Assembly: GCF_000372725.1 (NCBI RefSeq)
Contig: NW_005200333.1
Coordinates: 401,365-465,364 of the forward strand
Direction of reading: 5' to 3'
Origin: Emiliania huxleyi CCMP1516
Taxonomy: Eukaryota; Haptophyta; Isochrysidales; Noelaerhabdaceae
Length of the DNA: 64,000 nucleotides
Part shown: positions 49,401 through 58,711 of the stretch, piece after piece
How the letters are laid out: each line of letters starts with the position of its first letter
Numbering within the stretch: position 1 is the first letter of the stretch
The notes under the pieces: generated by a model
Databases searched by the model: none
Told to the model about the DNA's origin: nothing
What the model saw: only the letters and a program-made list of their open reading frames with translations
Made by a program: the position numbers and the translations under genes

Positions 49401-52400
49401 CCGGATCGCCTCCTCCTCGCCGTCGGCGCCGCCCTCGAGGAGGCGAGGGTGGTTGCACGCCTTGCGGAGCTGCATGAAGGCGTTGGAGAGCGAGGCGCGC
49501 GGGTTGGCGATGTGCGCGAGGTTGCGGTCGAGCACGGCGCGGTAGACGCGCTTCTGCGGGACGGTGAGCTCCACCTTGACCAGCGTCTTCGTCTTGAGCG
49601 GCAGCTTCTCCTGCACATCGGCCTTGGTGCGGCGCAGCATATACGGCCGCAGCAGCGCCTGCAGCTCCGCGACCTGCTCCGGGTTGCTGATGGTGCGGTA
49701 CCGCTCGAGCAGCTCGGCGCGCCGCTCCTCGCCGCCAAACGCGGCCGCGTCCACCACCTCCATCAGCGAGAGGAGCTCGCCGATGTTGTTTTGCATCGGC
49801 GTGCCGGTGAGCAGCGTGCAGCGCGCGCCTAGAAGGTTCCTAGAAGGTTCCTAGAAGGTTCCTAGCAGGTGCTGTGCCGGTGAGCAGCGTGCAGCGCGCG
49901 CCGCCCGCCGAGAGGGCGCGCAGCGCGATCGCGAGCTTCGAGCGCGGGTTCTTGAGGCGGTGCGCCTCGTCGAGCACCAGGCACGCGTCACTCTTCATTC
50001 CTTCACTCCTCATGCCTTCACTCCTCATGCCTTCACTCTTCATTCCTCACTCTTGGGGCGGCGCGCCTCGTCGACGACGACCTGCCGCCACGGCACGGCT
50101 CCCAGCGCCGCGCCCTCGATCGAGAGGAGCTCGTAGGTCGTCACCACGAGCTCCACCCGCAGCCGGCCGGTGCGGACGCCGTCCTACAAGACATGCCCAC
50201 GACACGTCCGGGACATGTCGACTATCCCCGACGCCGGCCGCGTGCGGACGCGATCCTCGTCGCAATGGGCCAGAGCGTACCGCAGCTGCGCCCTGCGCGC
50301 CTCGGCGGAACCGTGGACGACGGCGGAGCGGAGAGTCGTCCAGCGGGCCGCCTGATCCCGCCATTGACCACGCCGATCAATCACGGCTCGAGGAATCGTC
50401 ATGGGCCGTGCAGTGGGCCGCCTCCCGCTCCCAGTGCGCGAGCGTGGAGAGGGGAGCGACGACGAGGAACGGGCCCGCGACGCTGCGGTGGCGCGCGAGC
50501 CAGTCGAGGAAGAGCAACGCCTAACCCGTCACCCGTCGGCTGAAACGAAAGCCGGGCGCGACTGTGCCACACGCACACATGGGAAGCCGACGCGCCTGCG
50601 CTGTCTTGCCGAGTCCCATCTCGTCTGCGAGGATCGACGACCGCCCCGCGTGCCAGCAGGCGAGCAGCCAGCGCACGCCCTCCTCCTGGTACCCGCGAAG
50701 CCCCGCGCGCGCGCCGACCTCCGCAGCGGCCGCGTCGAAAGGCTGAGCCTGCGCGCGGCGCATCGCCTCCTCGCCGGGCGCGGGCGCGGGCGGCGTCGCA
50801 CTCAGCTGCAGGAACACGCTCCACGCCCGAGGCGCGCCGGCGGCGTGCCGCACATCCCTCCACGCCTCCCAAGTCGAGTGCGGCCAGCCGAGCCCGCGCC
50901 ACCGCACAAGGAGCAGCGAGCCGGAGCGAGGCAGCCTCAGCGCTGCGGTGGTGCCGCGACACGCGGCGCGCTCGAGCTGGCCGCTGGCCGTGTCTCGCCC
51001 CATTGGGGGAGGTAGCTGCAGCGAACGCTCCTCTAGGTGCGCCGCACTCCTTCCGCGGCGCGGCTGGGGCACGTACTCCTCTCCCCCCTCCTCCTCCTCG
51101 TCGCCAGACAGAGGGTCGGCCAGCGGCAACACCTCCGGCTCCTCCCCGCAACTCCACTCGCCGCTCTCGTCGCCACTCGCGTCGCCGCTCTCGTCGCCAC
51201 TCTGGTCACGCCTCGCTTCGCCGCTCTGCCACGGCTCGGCGCCGCCGGTGGCATCGCCCTCCAACCCGATGCTGCCCTCCATCCCGCTGCTGCCGCCCAC
51301 CCTCCCCTCCCCGCCGCAACGCGCCCCATCGCCGGCGTCCTCCTCCTCGTCGAGCAGCGCCGCGGAGAGGGCCGTCGAGTTGCGCCGGACCGCGCGCCGC
51401 TTGCCGCGCGGCGGCTTGATGTCGAGCACCGCACCAACCTCGACGCAAGCCGCGAGGCACGGAGCGAGCAGCTCCTCCGCCCCCCCACCCGCCGCCGCCG
51501 CCCCCTCAACCGTCTGCCGCCACGCCGCCAAAGGCCGGTGCTCGCCCGCGTGCGCCAGCTTGGCCTCAGTGAGCCAGCAGCAGTGGAGGTGCGACCGGCC
51601 GCGCAGCTTCGCCAAGTAGCGCTCCTCTCCCTGGCCGCCGCCTCTCCTCCACCCGACCACCGCCTCGACCCGCTCGTGCGCCTTGAGGTACGCGTCCCGC
51701 ACCGCCAAGCCGCGCCGCAACACCCCCGCGCCGAGCGCAGCGCCCTCGTCGCCGCCGCCGTCGGAGCGAGAGTCGTCCGAAGGTGGGTCCATCGCCGCCT
51801 CCAGCGACGACGACGGACGCTCCTCGAAGCGCCGCCGCGCCGCGCCAGCGCCGCCCGGCGCGCCGCCGCAAGCAGGGGAGTGGCGCGCGGCACCGCCGCC
51901 GCCATCCGCAGAAGACAAGGCAGAGGGCGGCCGCCGCCTCTGTGACGCCGGCCGCGGCGTCGAGGACGGCAGGCGAGGCGTGCCGCCGCCGCTGGCGCTG
52001 CTGCCGCCGCCGCCGCCTCTGCCGCGCCGCCCTTCGAGCTGGTCCTCGTTGTAGACCGGCAGAGGCTGATCGCGGTTCCGGCCACTCCTCCGCCTCGCTG
52101 CGCTGGCGGCCGCAGAGGCTGCGAAGGAGGAGGAGGAAACGCCGCCGAGCGAGCCATCGTGAGAGGGGACCTCCGCACAGCCGCCACCGCCACCGCCGCT
52201 CTCGTTGCCGCTGTCGCTGCTGCTGGCAAACCCGCTGCCGTTGTCGCTGCCGCTGCCGTTCTCCCTGCCGCCGCTGCCGCTACTGCCCCTGTCGCTGCCC
52301 TCGCTGCTGCCGCCGGCATGCCCGCTCGAGACCCCTTGGCCTGAGGAGCTCTGCGTGCTCTCTAGCACACGGCGCCTTCGCCGCGCCCGTGCCGCCCCAC

Positions 52401-53985
52401 CGCCCGCGATGCAGCGCCCCCCACCCTCTCCGCAACCGCCTCTGCCGCCTCCGCCGCCTCTGTCGCCTCGGTCGCCCGCCCGCCCACCACCGCCACCGCT
52501 GCTGCTGGCGTCCGAGTCGGCGCCGAGCGCGTCGTCGTACGAGACACCGTGCATGCCGTGCATGGGCCTACAGGCACTCGAGGCACGGGCTGCAGCAAAG
52601 CGTCGTCACGCGGCGCCGACACACAAGATCGCGGTCCGGCGCCGGAGGTGGGAGGGGCGCGGCGACGGGCGCGGCCGCGGCTCCGCGCTGCCGGCGCCCT
52701 CCGAGTCGGCGCCTACGGGCGAGGGAGGGGCAGAGGGACGGAGATGGCACCGCTCAGAGGGCAAGGGGCGGGGGGGGATGCCTCCCAATGACACACCCTG
52801 CCATGGTGCCACTGCCACCACAGCCCCCCCCCCTCCATCCGGCCGCGCGCACCCGCCGTGTCGTCATACGAGACGCCGTCCGTGCGTGGCCGCAGGCTCC
52901 GCGGCCGCCACTGCTCGAGTCCTCCACCGCCAAAACTGCCGCCGCCGCCGCCGCCGCCGCCGCCTCGGTCTTCGCCTCGCTGGGGCGCGAGAGGGACGGA
53001 GCGGGGAGGCGGCGGGCGGAGCTGCGGCGCGGACGGTGGGCGGGAGGAGGAGGGGGAGGCGTGCCCAAGACCGCGTGAGCCTTGGAGGCCGTGTGAGCAG
53101 CCGACCGCACGGCCGAGTTCGGACGCCAGGGCCGCGAGCGAGTGCTCGTCCGAGGCCGCCGCGAGCCTGGGAGGGGCGGGGGTGGGGGCACAGGGGGAGG
53201 GTCGGGTGGCACCCGCTGGAGGGGCAGGCGCAGAGGGGGGGATTGGCGCGTGACGGCGAGATCAGGGAGGAGAGAGCTGGAGAGGGGAAGGCGTATGTCG
53301 TGTGTCGAAGCCTGGCGTGCCACCCGCTGCGCCGGCGCAGCCAGGCATCGCCGAGGCCTGCCGCGCCGCCCTCGCTGCCATCGAGCCGCGAGGGGTGGAG
53401 GCACTCCCTCTCGAGGTGCGCCAGCAGGCCGCGCAGTCGGTCCACGTCGTCACCGCAGCTGCCCACGCGGTGCAGCCACGTCGCGCGCAGCTGCGCCCAG
53501 TCGCGCCGCACGACGCCGCGCCACGAGAGCGCAGCCTCGAGCCCGACCATCGCCCGCGAGGCCACTCCGTCGGAGGGCGTGCCGCCGCCGCTGCCGCCGC
53601 CGCCGCCAACGCCGCCGCCTCCACCGAGTGCAGCCTCCTCTCTGCCGGCCGCCTCCCCGCCCGCTCCCGCCCGCTCCCGCCGCTCCTCGAACGGAGAGTC
53701 GGACTCACTGTCCGACTCGATGCGCCGGCAGGCGGGCCTCCGGCCGCGAACGGCCGGGTTGCACGAGAGCAGCGAGCCCGGAGTCACGGAGTGGCGCAAC
53801 CGGGAGGACGCTGAAACACCACCGCCATCGCCTCCGCCCTCGCCGTCGCTCTCGTTGTCGCTCGAGATGACGAAGCGAGATATTTCAGGAGAGGATCGGC
53901 CTTCGGCTGGCCGCCGGAGGAGGCACGGCGTCGCCTTGGGAGGCGCCAGGCCGATGTTGTTGAGCTGGGCACCGGAGGAGTGCAT
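46500..53985 (-). CDS. CHD-type chromatin remodeller with CXXC zinc finger
   Basis: ATP-dependent nucleosome remodeller. ATG 53985 ([17 protein letters not shown]) leads through acidic, Ser/Gly-rich exons to two chromodomains ([17 protein letters not shown] about 51600; [19 protein letters not shown] about 50900). The SNF2 ATPase follows: [11 protein letters not shown] (Walker A, about 50610), [15 protein letters not shown] (about 50450), [17 protein letters not shown] (DEAH box split by an intron), [77 protein letters not shown]. Then [20 protein letters not shown] ... CFGG ... RRRC, a CpG-binding CXXC finger (about 48030-47890), a possible BAH-like region ([11 protein letters not shown]) and a long C-terminus ending at 46500. 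At least ten introns, several GC-AG (for example 50521-50595). Exon borders between 53310 and 52560 are not resolved. Confidence 0.85.
47507..47640. repeat. Tandem repeat in a CHD-gene intron
   Basis: Three copies of GGCGGGCTGAACCTCCTTGACCG.. with GGGGAGATATGG spacers, inside an intron of the minus-strand remodeller gene. Confidence 0.85.
49801..49902. repeat. 29-bp perfect direct repeat at both ends of a CHD intron
   Basis: GTGCCGGTGAGCAGCGTGCA and the next 9 bases occur at 49801-49829 and 49874-49902. On the minus strand one copy begins the intron and the other begins the exon encoding [15 protein letters not shown] (CTAGAAGGTTC)n array fills the space between them. Confidence 0.95.
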
Positions 53986-54082
53986 GGTTTTCCCTCTCTT
54001 CGGCGTCGCGAAAAATAAAGATTCGGTCTGCCGACGGCTGGCGCATCACACCCCTCTCCTTAAAATCCCTGTGTGGTGGCGG

Positions 54083-54135
54083 CGTGCCGTCCTCCCATCC
54101 CTCCCTTGAGGTGTCTCTTTTCTTTCTTTCTTTGC
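54083..54135 (-). promoter_or_regulatory. Gene-proximal (GAAA)n + AAGGGAGG motif, CHD copy
   Basis: On the minus strand: GAAAGAAAGAAAAGAGACAC, then CTCAAGGGAGGGATGGGAG and GACGGCACGCCG, about 100-150 bp upstream of the CHD ATG and in its direction. Confidence 0.55.
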
Positions 54136-54235
54136 GCCTCTTTTCGTCCTGTGACGACCGTACCTGTGTGTGTCGAACCTGTTATTAAAATGAACTCGGG
54201 GGCACGGGACGCGGCACGAACCTGTGTAAAGGGAA

Positions 54236-54545
54236 GGAAAGGAAACAGACAACCCAAGCGAGGGATGGGAGGAGTCTCGAACCTGTGTAAAGAAAGAAAG
54301 AAAGAAAATACGCAATCAAAGGAGAGATGATGGAGAGGGGGGACGACGACTGCTCGATCTACCCTCTGGGGTCCCTCAGCAGCGTGCACCTCGATCCTGT
54401 ACCGTGTTTGTTATGACCCCCCCCCCAATGAGCACACCAGTGAGGGAGGGCGAGACGATCGAGGGGTCCCGTACCATGCGGAACCGACCCTATCAAGTGC
54501 TCAAGTGCTCAAGGGATGGGAGGACGGACGCGGGACGGCACGTCT
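54236..54545 (+). repeat. Further plus-strand copies of the gene-proximal repeat
   Basis: ACAGACAACCCAAGCGAGGGATGGGAG followed by (GAAA)n at 54247-54310, and AAGGGATGGGAGGACGG with GGGACGGCACG at 54510-54543. Both point toward the gene starting at 54893. Confidence 0.5.
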
Positions 54546-54584
54546 CGAGCCTGTTGAAACAGCCTGTGGGCTGTGAGAAGATTA

Positions 54585-54840
54585 AATTCTTTCAGGGCGG
54601 GGTGGATCGGGTCGGGTCGGGGTGGGGCGGGGTTGCTCGGGTCGGGGTGGGGCGGGGTTGTGGAGCGTGGTGGGGATGTCGGGGTTCGATGTCGGGGTGG
54701 GGAGTGGGTGGGCGCCGGGGTGGGAGTGGTGTGACTGCTCCTGTGGTGCGGGCGACGGTTTCTGAGGAAGCCGTCGCCCGCTCCTCGCCTGTCGCGCGAA
54801 TCGTGTCATGCGACCGCCTCGTTCTAAAATTCTTTCTGCC
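54585..54840. repeat. Dispersed GGGGTGGGGCGGGG repeat, copy 2
   Basis: Same family and orientation as 17650-17875. Here it is bounded on both sides by AAATTCTTTC (54583 and 54826), which could be a target-site duplication, although copy 1 also has this sequence at its right end. Confidence 0.7.
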
Positions 54841-54892
54841 CCGAAATGCAGCGCCCAAAGTTGGTGCGCGCGTCCCTAAAGTCAGGCCACAG

Positions 54893-56463
54893 ATGACTCG
54901 CCATCGCCCCTGGTGCTCGAGCTCCGTCGCGCTGCTCATCAGCGGCATCGCGGACCGGCTGCTCGACGACCCATTCGCGCAAGACGGCAGCGGCCTACGC
55001 CCTCTCTTCGCCGACCCCACCTCCGAGGGCTGCCTCCCGTCGGTTGATGTCTTCCTCGTGCTACAGGTGCGTGGTGGCCCCGGAGATCTGTTGTTGAGAG
55101 GGTAGCCCGGTCCGTGGGGGCGCGACGCCTCCCATTCCGGTTTGCCTGTCTTGGTGCGCCTAGCTTGACCACCCCCTACCCACCGCTGCAGATGCAGGGG
55201 GCGGTTGCGTGGACGGCCAGCGTGATCCAGCCCGCAGCTGCGCCGGAGCGAGCCCGCCTGGTCACCGACTTCAAGGCGCTGGGTGCGCGCGAAGTTGTCG
55301 TCGAGCTACTCGACCAGGCACGCCTCGACGCCGAGATCGAGGCGCTTCGAGAGGCAGTCGTACTCCACGGGCGGCGCGGCGTCTTCGCCACGGCCGAGGC
55401 TTGGTGGGGCGCCGCGCGGCAGATGCCCAACTTTGAGAGCCGATGGCAGACCAACGGCCACATGCTGCACCTGCGTCATCTCGCGTTTCGGCTCGCCCAC
55501 TCGGCCGCTCCGCAGTACGACGCCTACCTCTACATGCGGGAAGATAACCTCTTCTTGCCTCCGCTTGTCTCGCTCTCCGCACTCGCGCCCGCGCTCGGCG
55601 TCGGCGCATCGGTCTCGGTGCGTGAGCGGGCAGTGCGGCCGACGGTGCTTGTGGACGAGCGATGCGGCTTTGGGAGCTACTCCGACAAGATCTACTTTGC
55701 AAACGCCGCTGCCGCGCGCGTGCTCTTTGGGGAGACCTTTGACGAGCACGCCCGGCACCTGGCGGCGTGGATGCAGGGCGCCATGCGCGCGTGGAGCGAC
55801 CCGACGCATCGACGCCACCCCACGTGCCCGCGTGGCGCACCGGCGGGTGAGTCTTGCTCCCCCAACGACCCGCTCCAATCCGAGTACGCCTTGCAGGAGC
55901 TGCTCGACTCTGAGAACGTGACGGTCAAGAAGGTTGCCTTCCACCGCACGGACGCGCGGACCTTCAACCGCTCAGCCGTCGGCCTCCGCCGGTACTGCAT
56001 CCCGTGGGTCTACGTCGGGTGCGCCGATCCGCCCAGGCTCGTCGGGATGTGCCCCATCTCGCACGCCGATCGCAACGCCCTCGCGCTCAAGCATCACAAT
56101 GCCGCCCGCGCCGCTGCCAACGCCTCATCGAGCCACCCCAAGCACCTCGTGGGCGTAAGGCACCACGCGCCCATTGGCGGCAGCCGCCCTAATGTCATCT
56201 CTGGCGGCGCTGCCAGTCCCCCTCCCGCCCCTCCCTCGGGCCGGCTAAAGGAGGGGGAGCAGCAGCAGCACCAGCAGCAGCATCCGCGGCAGCACCAACA
56301 GCAGCAACGTCAACCGGCAGGAGCAGGAGCAGCGGAAGCAGCAGAGGGAGCAGCGGGGCACCCTCGCTCGAGCCATTCATTCGTCAAGGAAGTGGTGTCG
56401 GATCCGACGACAGGGCGAACGAGGTGGACGGGGCGTTGGAAGAGCGTGGAGGGGGTTGGCTGA
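54893..56463 (+). CDS. Glycosyltransferase-like protein with Gln/His-rich tail
   Basis: Exons 54893-55066 and 55192-56463 joined by a 125-bp GT-AG intron (DVFLVLQ|MQGAVAWTA), 481 residues. The core has YDAYLYMREDNLFLPPLVSL, an acidic DxD-like site after a Tyr-rich strand, CGFGSYSDKIYFANAAAARV and DPLQSEYALQELLDSENVTV, an arrangement seen in eukaryotic GT-A-type transferases of unknown specificity. The placement is by style of motif only. After about residue 330 the sequence becomes low complexity (Ala/Pro, then a QQQHQQQHPRQHQQQQRQ tract). No clear signal anchor is present, though SSSVALLISGIA near the N-terminus is mildly hydrophobic. Confidence 0.6.
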
Positions 56464-56820
56464 CTCTCGATCGAGCGCGTGCACCACGGGCCCGTCCCCT
56501 GGTCAGTGTCAGAACAGTGTGAGCGCCGTGCGTCCAGTCAGTCGTACAACATGTACACATGTATCTGTCAATGTGTATTATGTCACAACGCGATAGAGAG
56601 ACTTTCACGACACACCCAGCGCGCTCGAGAGACAACGCGCGCGACCCCGCAGGCGCTCGGCGGGCTCTGAAGCCCCCCGGCCCGACTGACAGGCGGGCCA
56701 CCCCCGTTGCCCCGTATTTACCGTGGATTATGCGTGTACACGGGGCGCGTGGCCCACACTTGTCGGGTACAAACGGCCGGAACCTCGGTGTGCTGTGGTG
56801 GTCCGTATGGTATGAAGAAG
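56464..56820. other. Convergent intergenic region
   Basis: No gene is supported between the glycosyltransferase-like gene (+) and eIF2B-alpha (-). Confidence 0.5.
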
Positions 56821-58432
56821 CTACCCTCCGCCTCTCGACGAGAGAGAGAGCTGCCAGTCCACGACGGCGGACGGCGGCATCACGCCGACGTCGGTGAAGA
56901 ACCACGTGACCAGGCGGGCGGGCGTCGCGTCGCGGGTCGGCCGCTGCCACGACGGCGGCCCCGACGTGAGCGGCAGCGGCGGCAGCGGCGGCGCCAGCTC
57001 CTCCGCGCCCGGGGTGCCCGCGCGGCGGAAAGTGTAGTGCGGCGCCGCGACACAGAACGGCACCCGGTGCGCCGCCGCAACGTGCGCGAGCGTGAGGGCG
57101 CCGATATCGCAGATGGCGCCGCCGTCCTCGCCGACGGCGTGTGCGGCGCACAGCACCAGCTGCACAAACGGCATGCATCGCGCCGCCGCGCCCGGCTCGA
57201 TCATCACCACCGGAGCCACGCCGGCGAGCGCCGCGGCGGTGGTGTGCCCGGAGCCGTCGCACCTAGGATTAGGGTTGGGGTTGGGGTTGGGGTTGGGGTT
57301 GGGGTTGGGGTTGGGGTTGGGGTTGGGGTTGGGCTCAGGGTCAGGGTCAGGGTCAGGGTCAGGGTCAGGGTCAGGGTCAGGGTCAGGGTCAGGGTCAGGG
57401 TCAGGGTAAGGCGTCAGGGTCAGGGTCAGGGTCAGGGTCAGGGTCAGGGTAAGGGTTAGCCGTCGCTCCTCCCTTCCGCCACGAGGACTGTGAAGTGCTC
57501 GGTGGCTGCCGCCGTCGAGAGGAGCTCCGTCACCTGTGGGACATGTCTCGGACACGTCTCGGCGCGCGTCACCGGACGTGGCGTGGACGAGAGCAGCCCC
57601 TCCACCGCCGGAGACGCGCCCAGAGTCAGTACACAGCCAAGGCTCCCTCCGAGGCAGCCGCAGCCCACGCCGCCCCAGCGGCCGCCCTCGCGCACGTCGC
57701 CGCCCGCGCCGTCGCCGCCCGCACCGTCCGCACCGTCGCCGCCGCCCGCGCCACCCAAACCGGCGGCCGCAGCGCCACCCGCCGCGCCACCTCCGCCGCC
57801 GCAACCATCACCGCCGCCGCCGCCGCCATCGCTCCTCTTCCAAGCGATCCACGCGCCGACGATCGAGTCGCTGTAGAGGGCGGCGGGGCGCGGCGTCGCC
57901 GCCAGCATCTCTCGCAGCGGCCTGTGGACATGTCTGGGACGCGTCGTGGACGATGGACGGCCGTGTCTCCGCCTGCACACTCGCCAGCTTGCCGGATGGC
58001 GTGGGCTGCGATCTGCGAGGTGGAGCGCGACGCGAACGCGATATAACGCTCGCTGCGCCGGAGGAGCGCATCCCGGGCGAGCGCCGTGTCGCTGCGGTGC
58101 ATGTCGGCAGCGGCGGCAGCGGCCAGGGTCGAGGCTGTCGCTGCGCCGGCGGCGGCCGACGCCGCCACGTCTGAATGGCCAGCGAGCGATGGCCAGACGA
58201 CAAGGGAGAGGAACATCGTGCTGGCCAGCCGGACCGCGCACCGCTCGCTGCTGTCGGGAGCCGCCTCGACCAGCTCGTCTGCGGCCGCACGCAGTCTCAC
58301 ATGCAGCCGGAGCAGCGGTGGCAGCAAGGCCGCGTGGCCGACCTCGCCCTCTGCCGCCTCTCGCGCCGCCTCTCGCACCAATTCGCCGAGTTGGTGGATG
58401 GCGGACAGCGCGGCGACGTCCGGCGCAGGCAT
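56821..58432 (-). CDS. EIF2B1: Translation initiation factor eIF2B subunit alpha
   Basis: Regulatory subunit of the eIF2B guanine-nucleotide exchange complex. ATG 58432 (MPAPDVAALSAIHQLG) starts an exon with ERYIAFASRSTSQIAAHAIR (about 58055-57995). A middle exon has DSIVGAWIAWKRSD (about 57870-57820), another HFTVLVAEGRSDG (about 57490-57455), and the last exon (about 57258-56821) gives PVVMIEPGAAARCMPFVQLV, CAAHAVGEDGGAICDIGALT, PFCVAAPHYTFRR and TWFFTDVGVMPPSAVVDWQL. These align in order with the eIF2B alpha C-terminal Rossmann-like domain (VYVTES, GAEGVVENGGIINKIGT, LITLLFTDLGVLTPSAV). Splice borders are approximate. The junction at 57455/57258 shows GAGCGACGGCT versus GTGCGACGGCT at intron start and exon start. 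The intron is filled with telomere-like repeats. Confidence 0.85.
57268..57459. repeat. Interstitial telomere-like array (GGTTGG)n-(GGGTCA)n
   Basis: On the plus strand: AGGATTAGGG, then about 11 GGTTGG hexamers (TTGGGG), then about 20 GGGTCA hexamers (TCAGGG), ending in AAGGGTTAGCC. All lies within an intron of the eIF2B-alpha gene. Confidence 0.95.
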
Positions 58433-58711
58433 CGGCGCCCTAAAGCGCGCCGCTGCGGTGGCGATAAGAATTCAGCAAGAAGTAAGGACAAAGGAACCAA
58501 AACGAGCAAAGCAGACGGCAACCCCATAGGCGCCGTCGAAGAGACCGGCCCACCTGGCGATAAGATAAGAAAATCGGCTCCGCGACAAGGGATGACAAGA
58601 AATTCTTTGCAAAACAGCCCGCCCCCGCCGGCGAAACGTTGCTGCGGCGCGCAGCGTAGAGGGCCGCGTGTAGCCCTCCTTTTGGTATTATATAAAAATT
58701 GCTGCGCACCA
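58433..58711. promoter_or_regulatory. Divergent intergenic region with TATA-like site
   Basis: Separates eIF2B-alpha (-) and the esterase gene (+). TATATAAAA at 58689-58697 is a consensus TATA box but lies only about 15 bp before the assigned ATG, so it may be fortuitous or the start may lie in a later exon. Confidence 0.3.

Noticed and set aside
57268-57459. True telomere or chromosome end
   Set aside because: Coding exons of the same gene lie on both sides, so it is interstitial.
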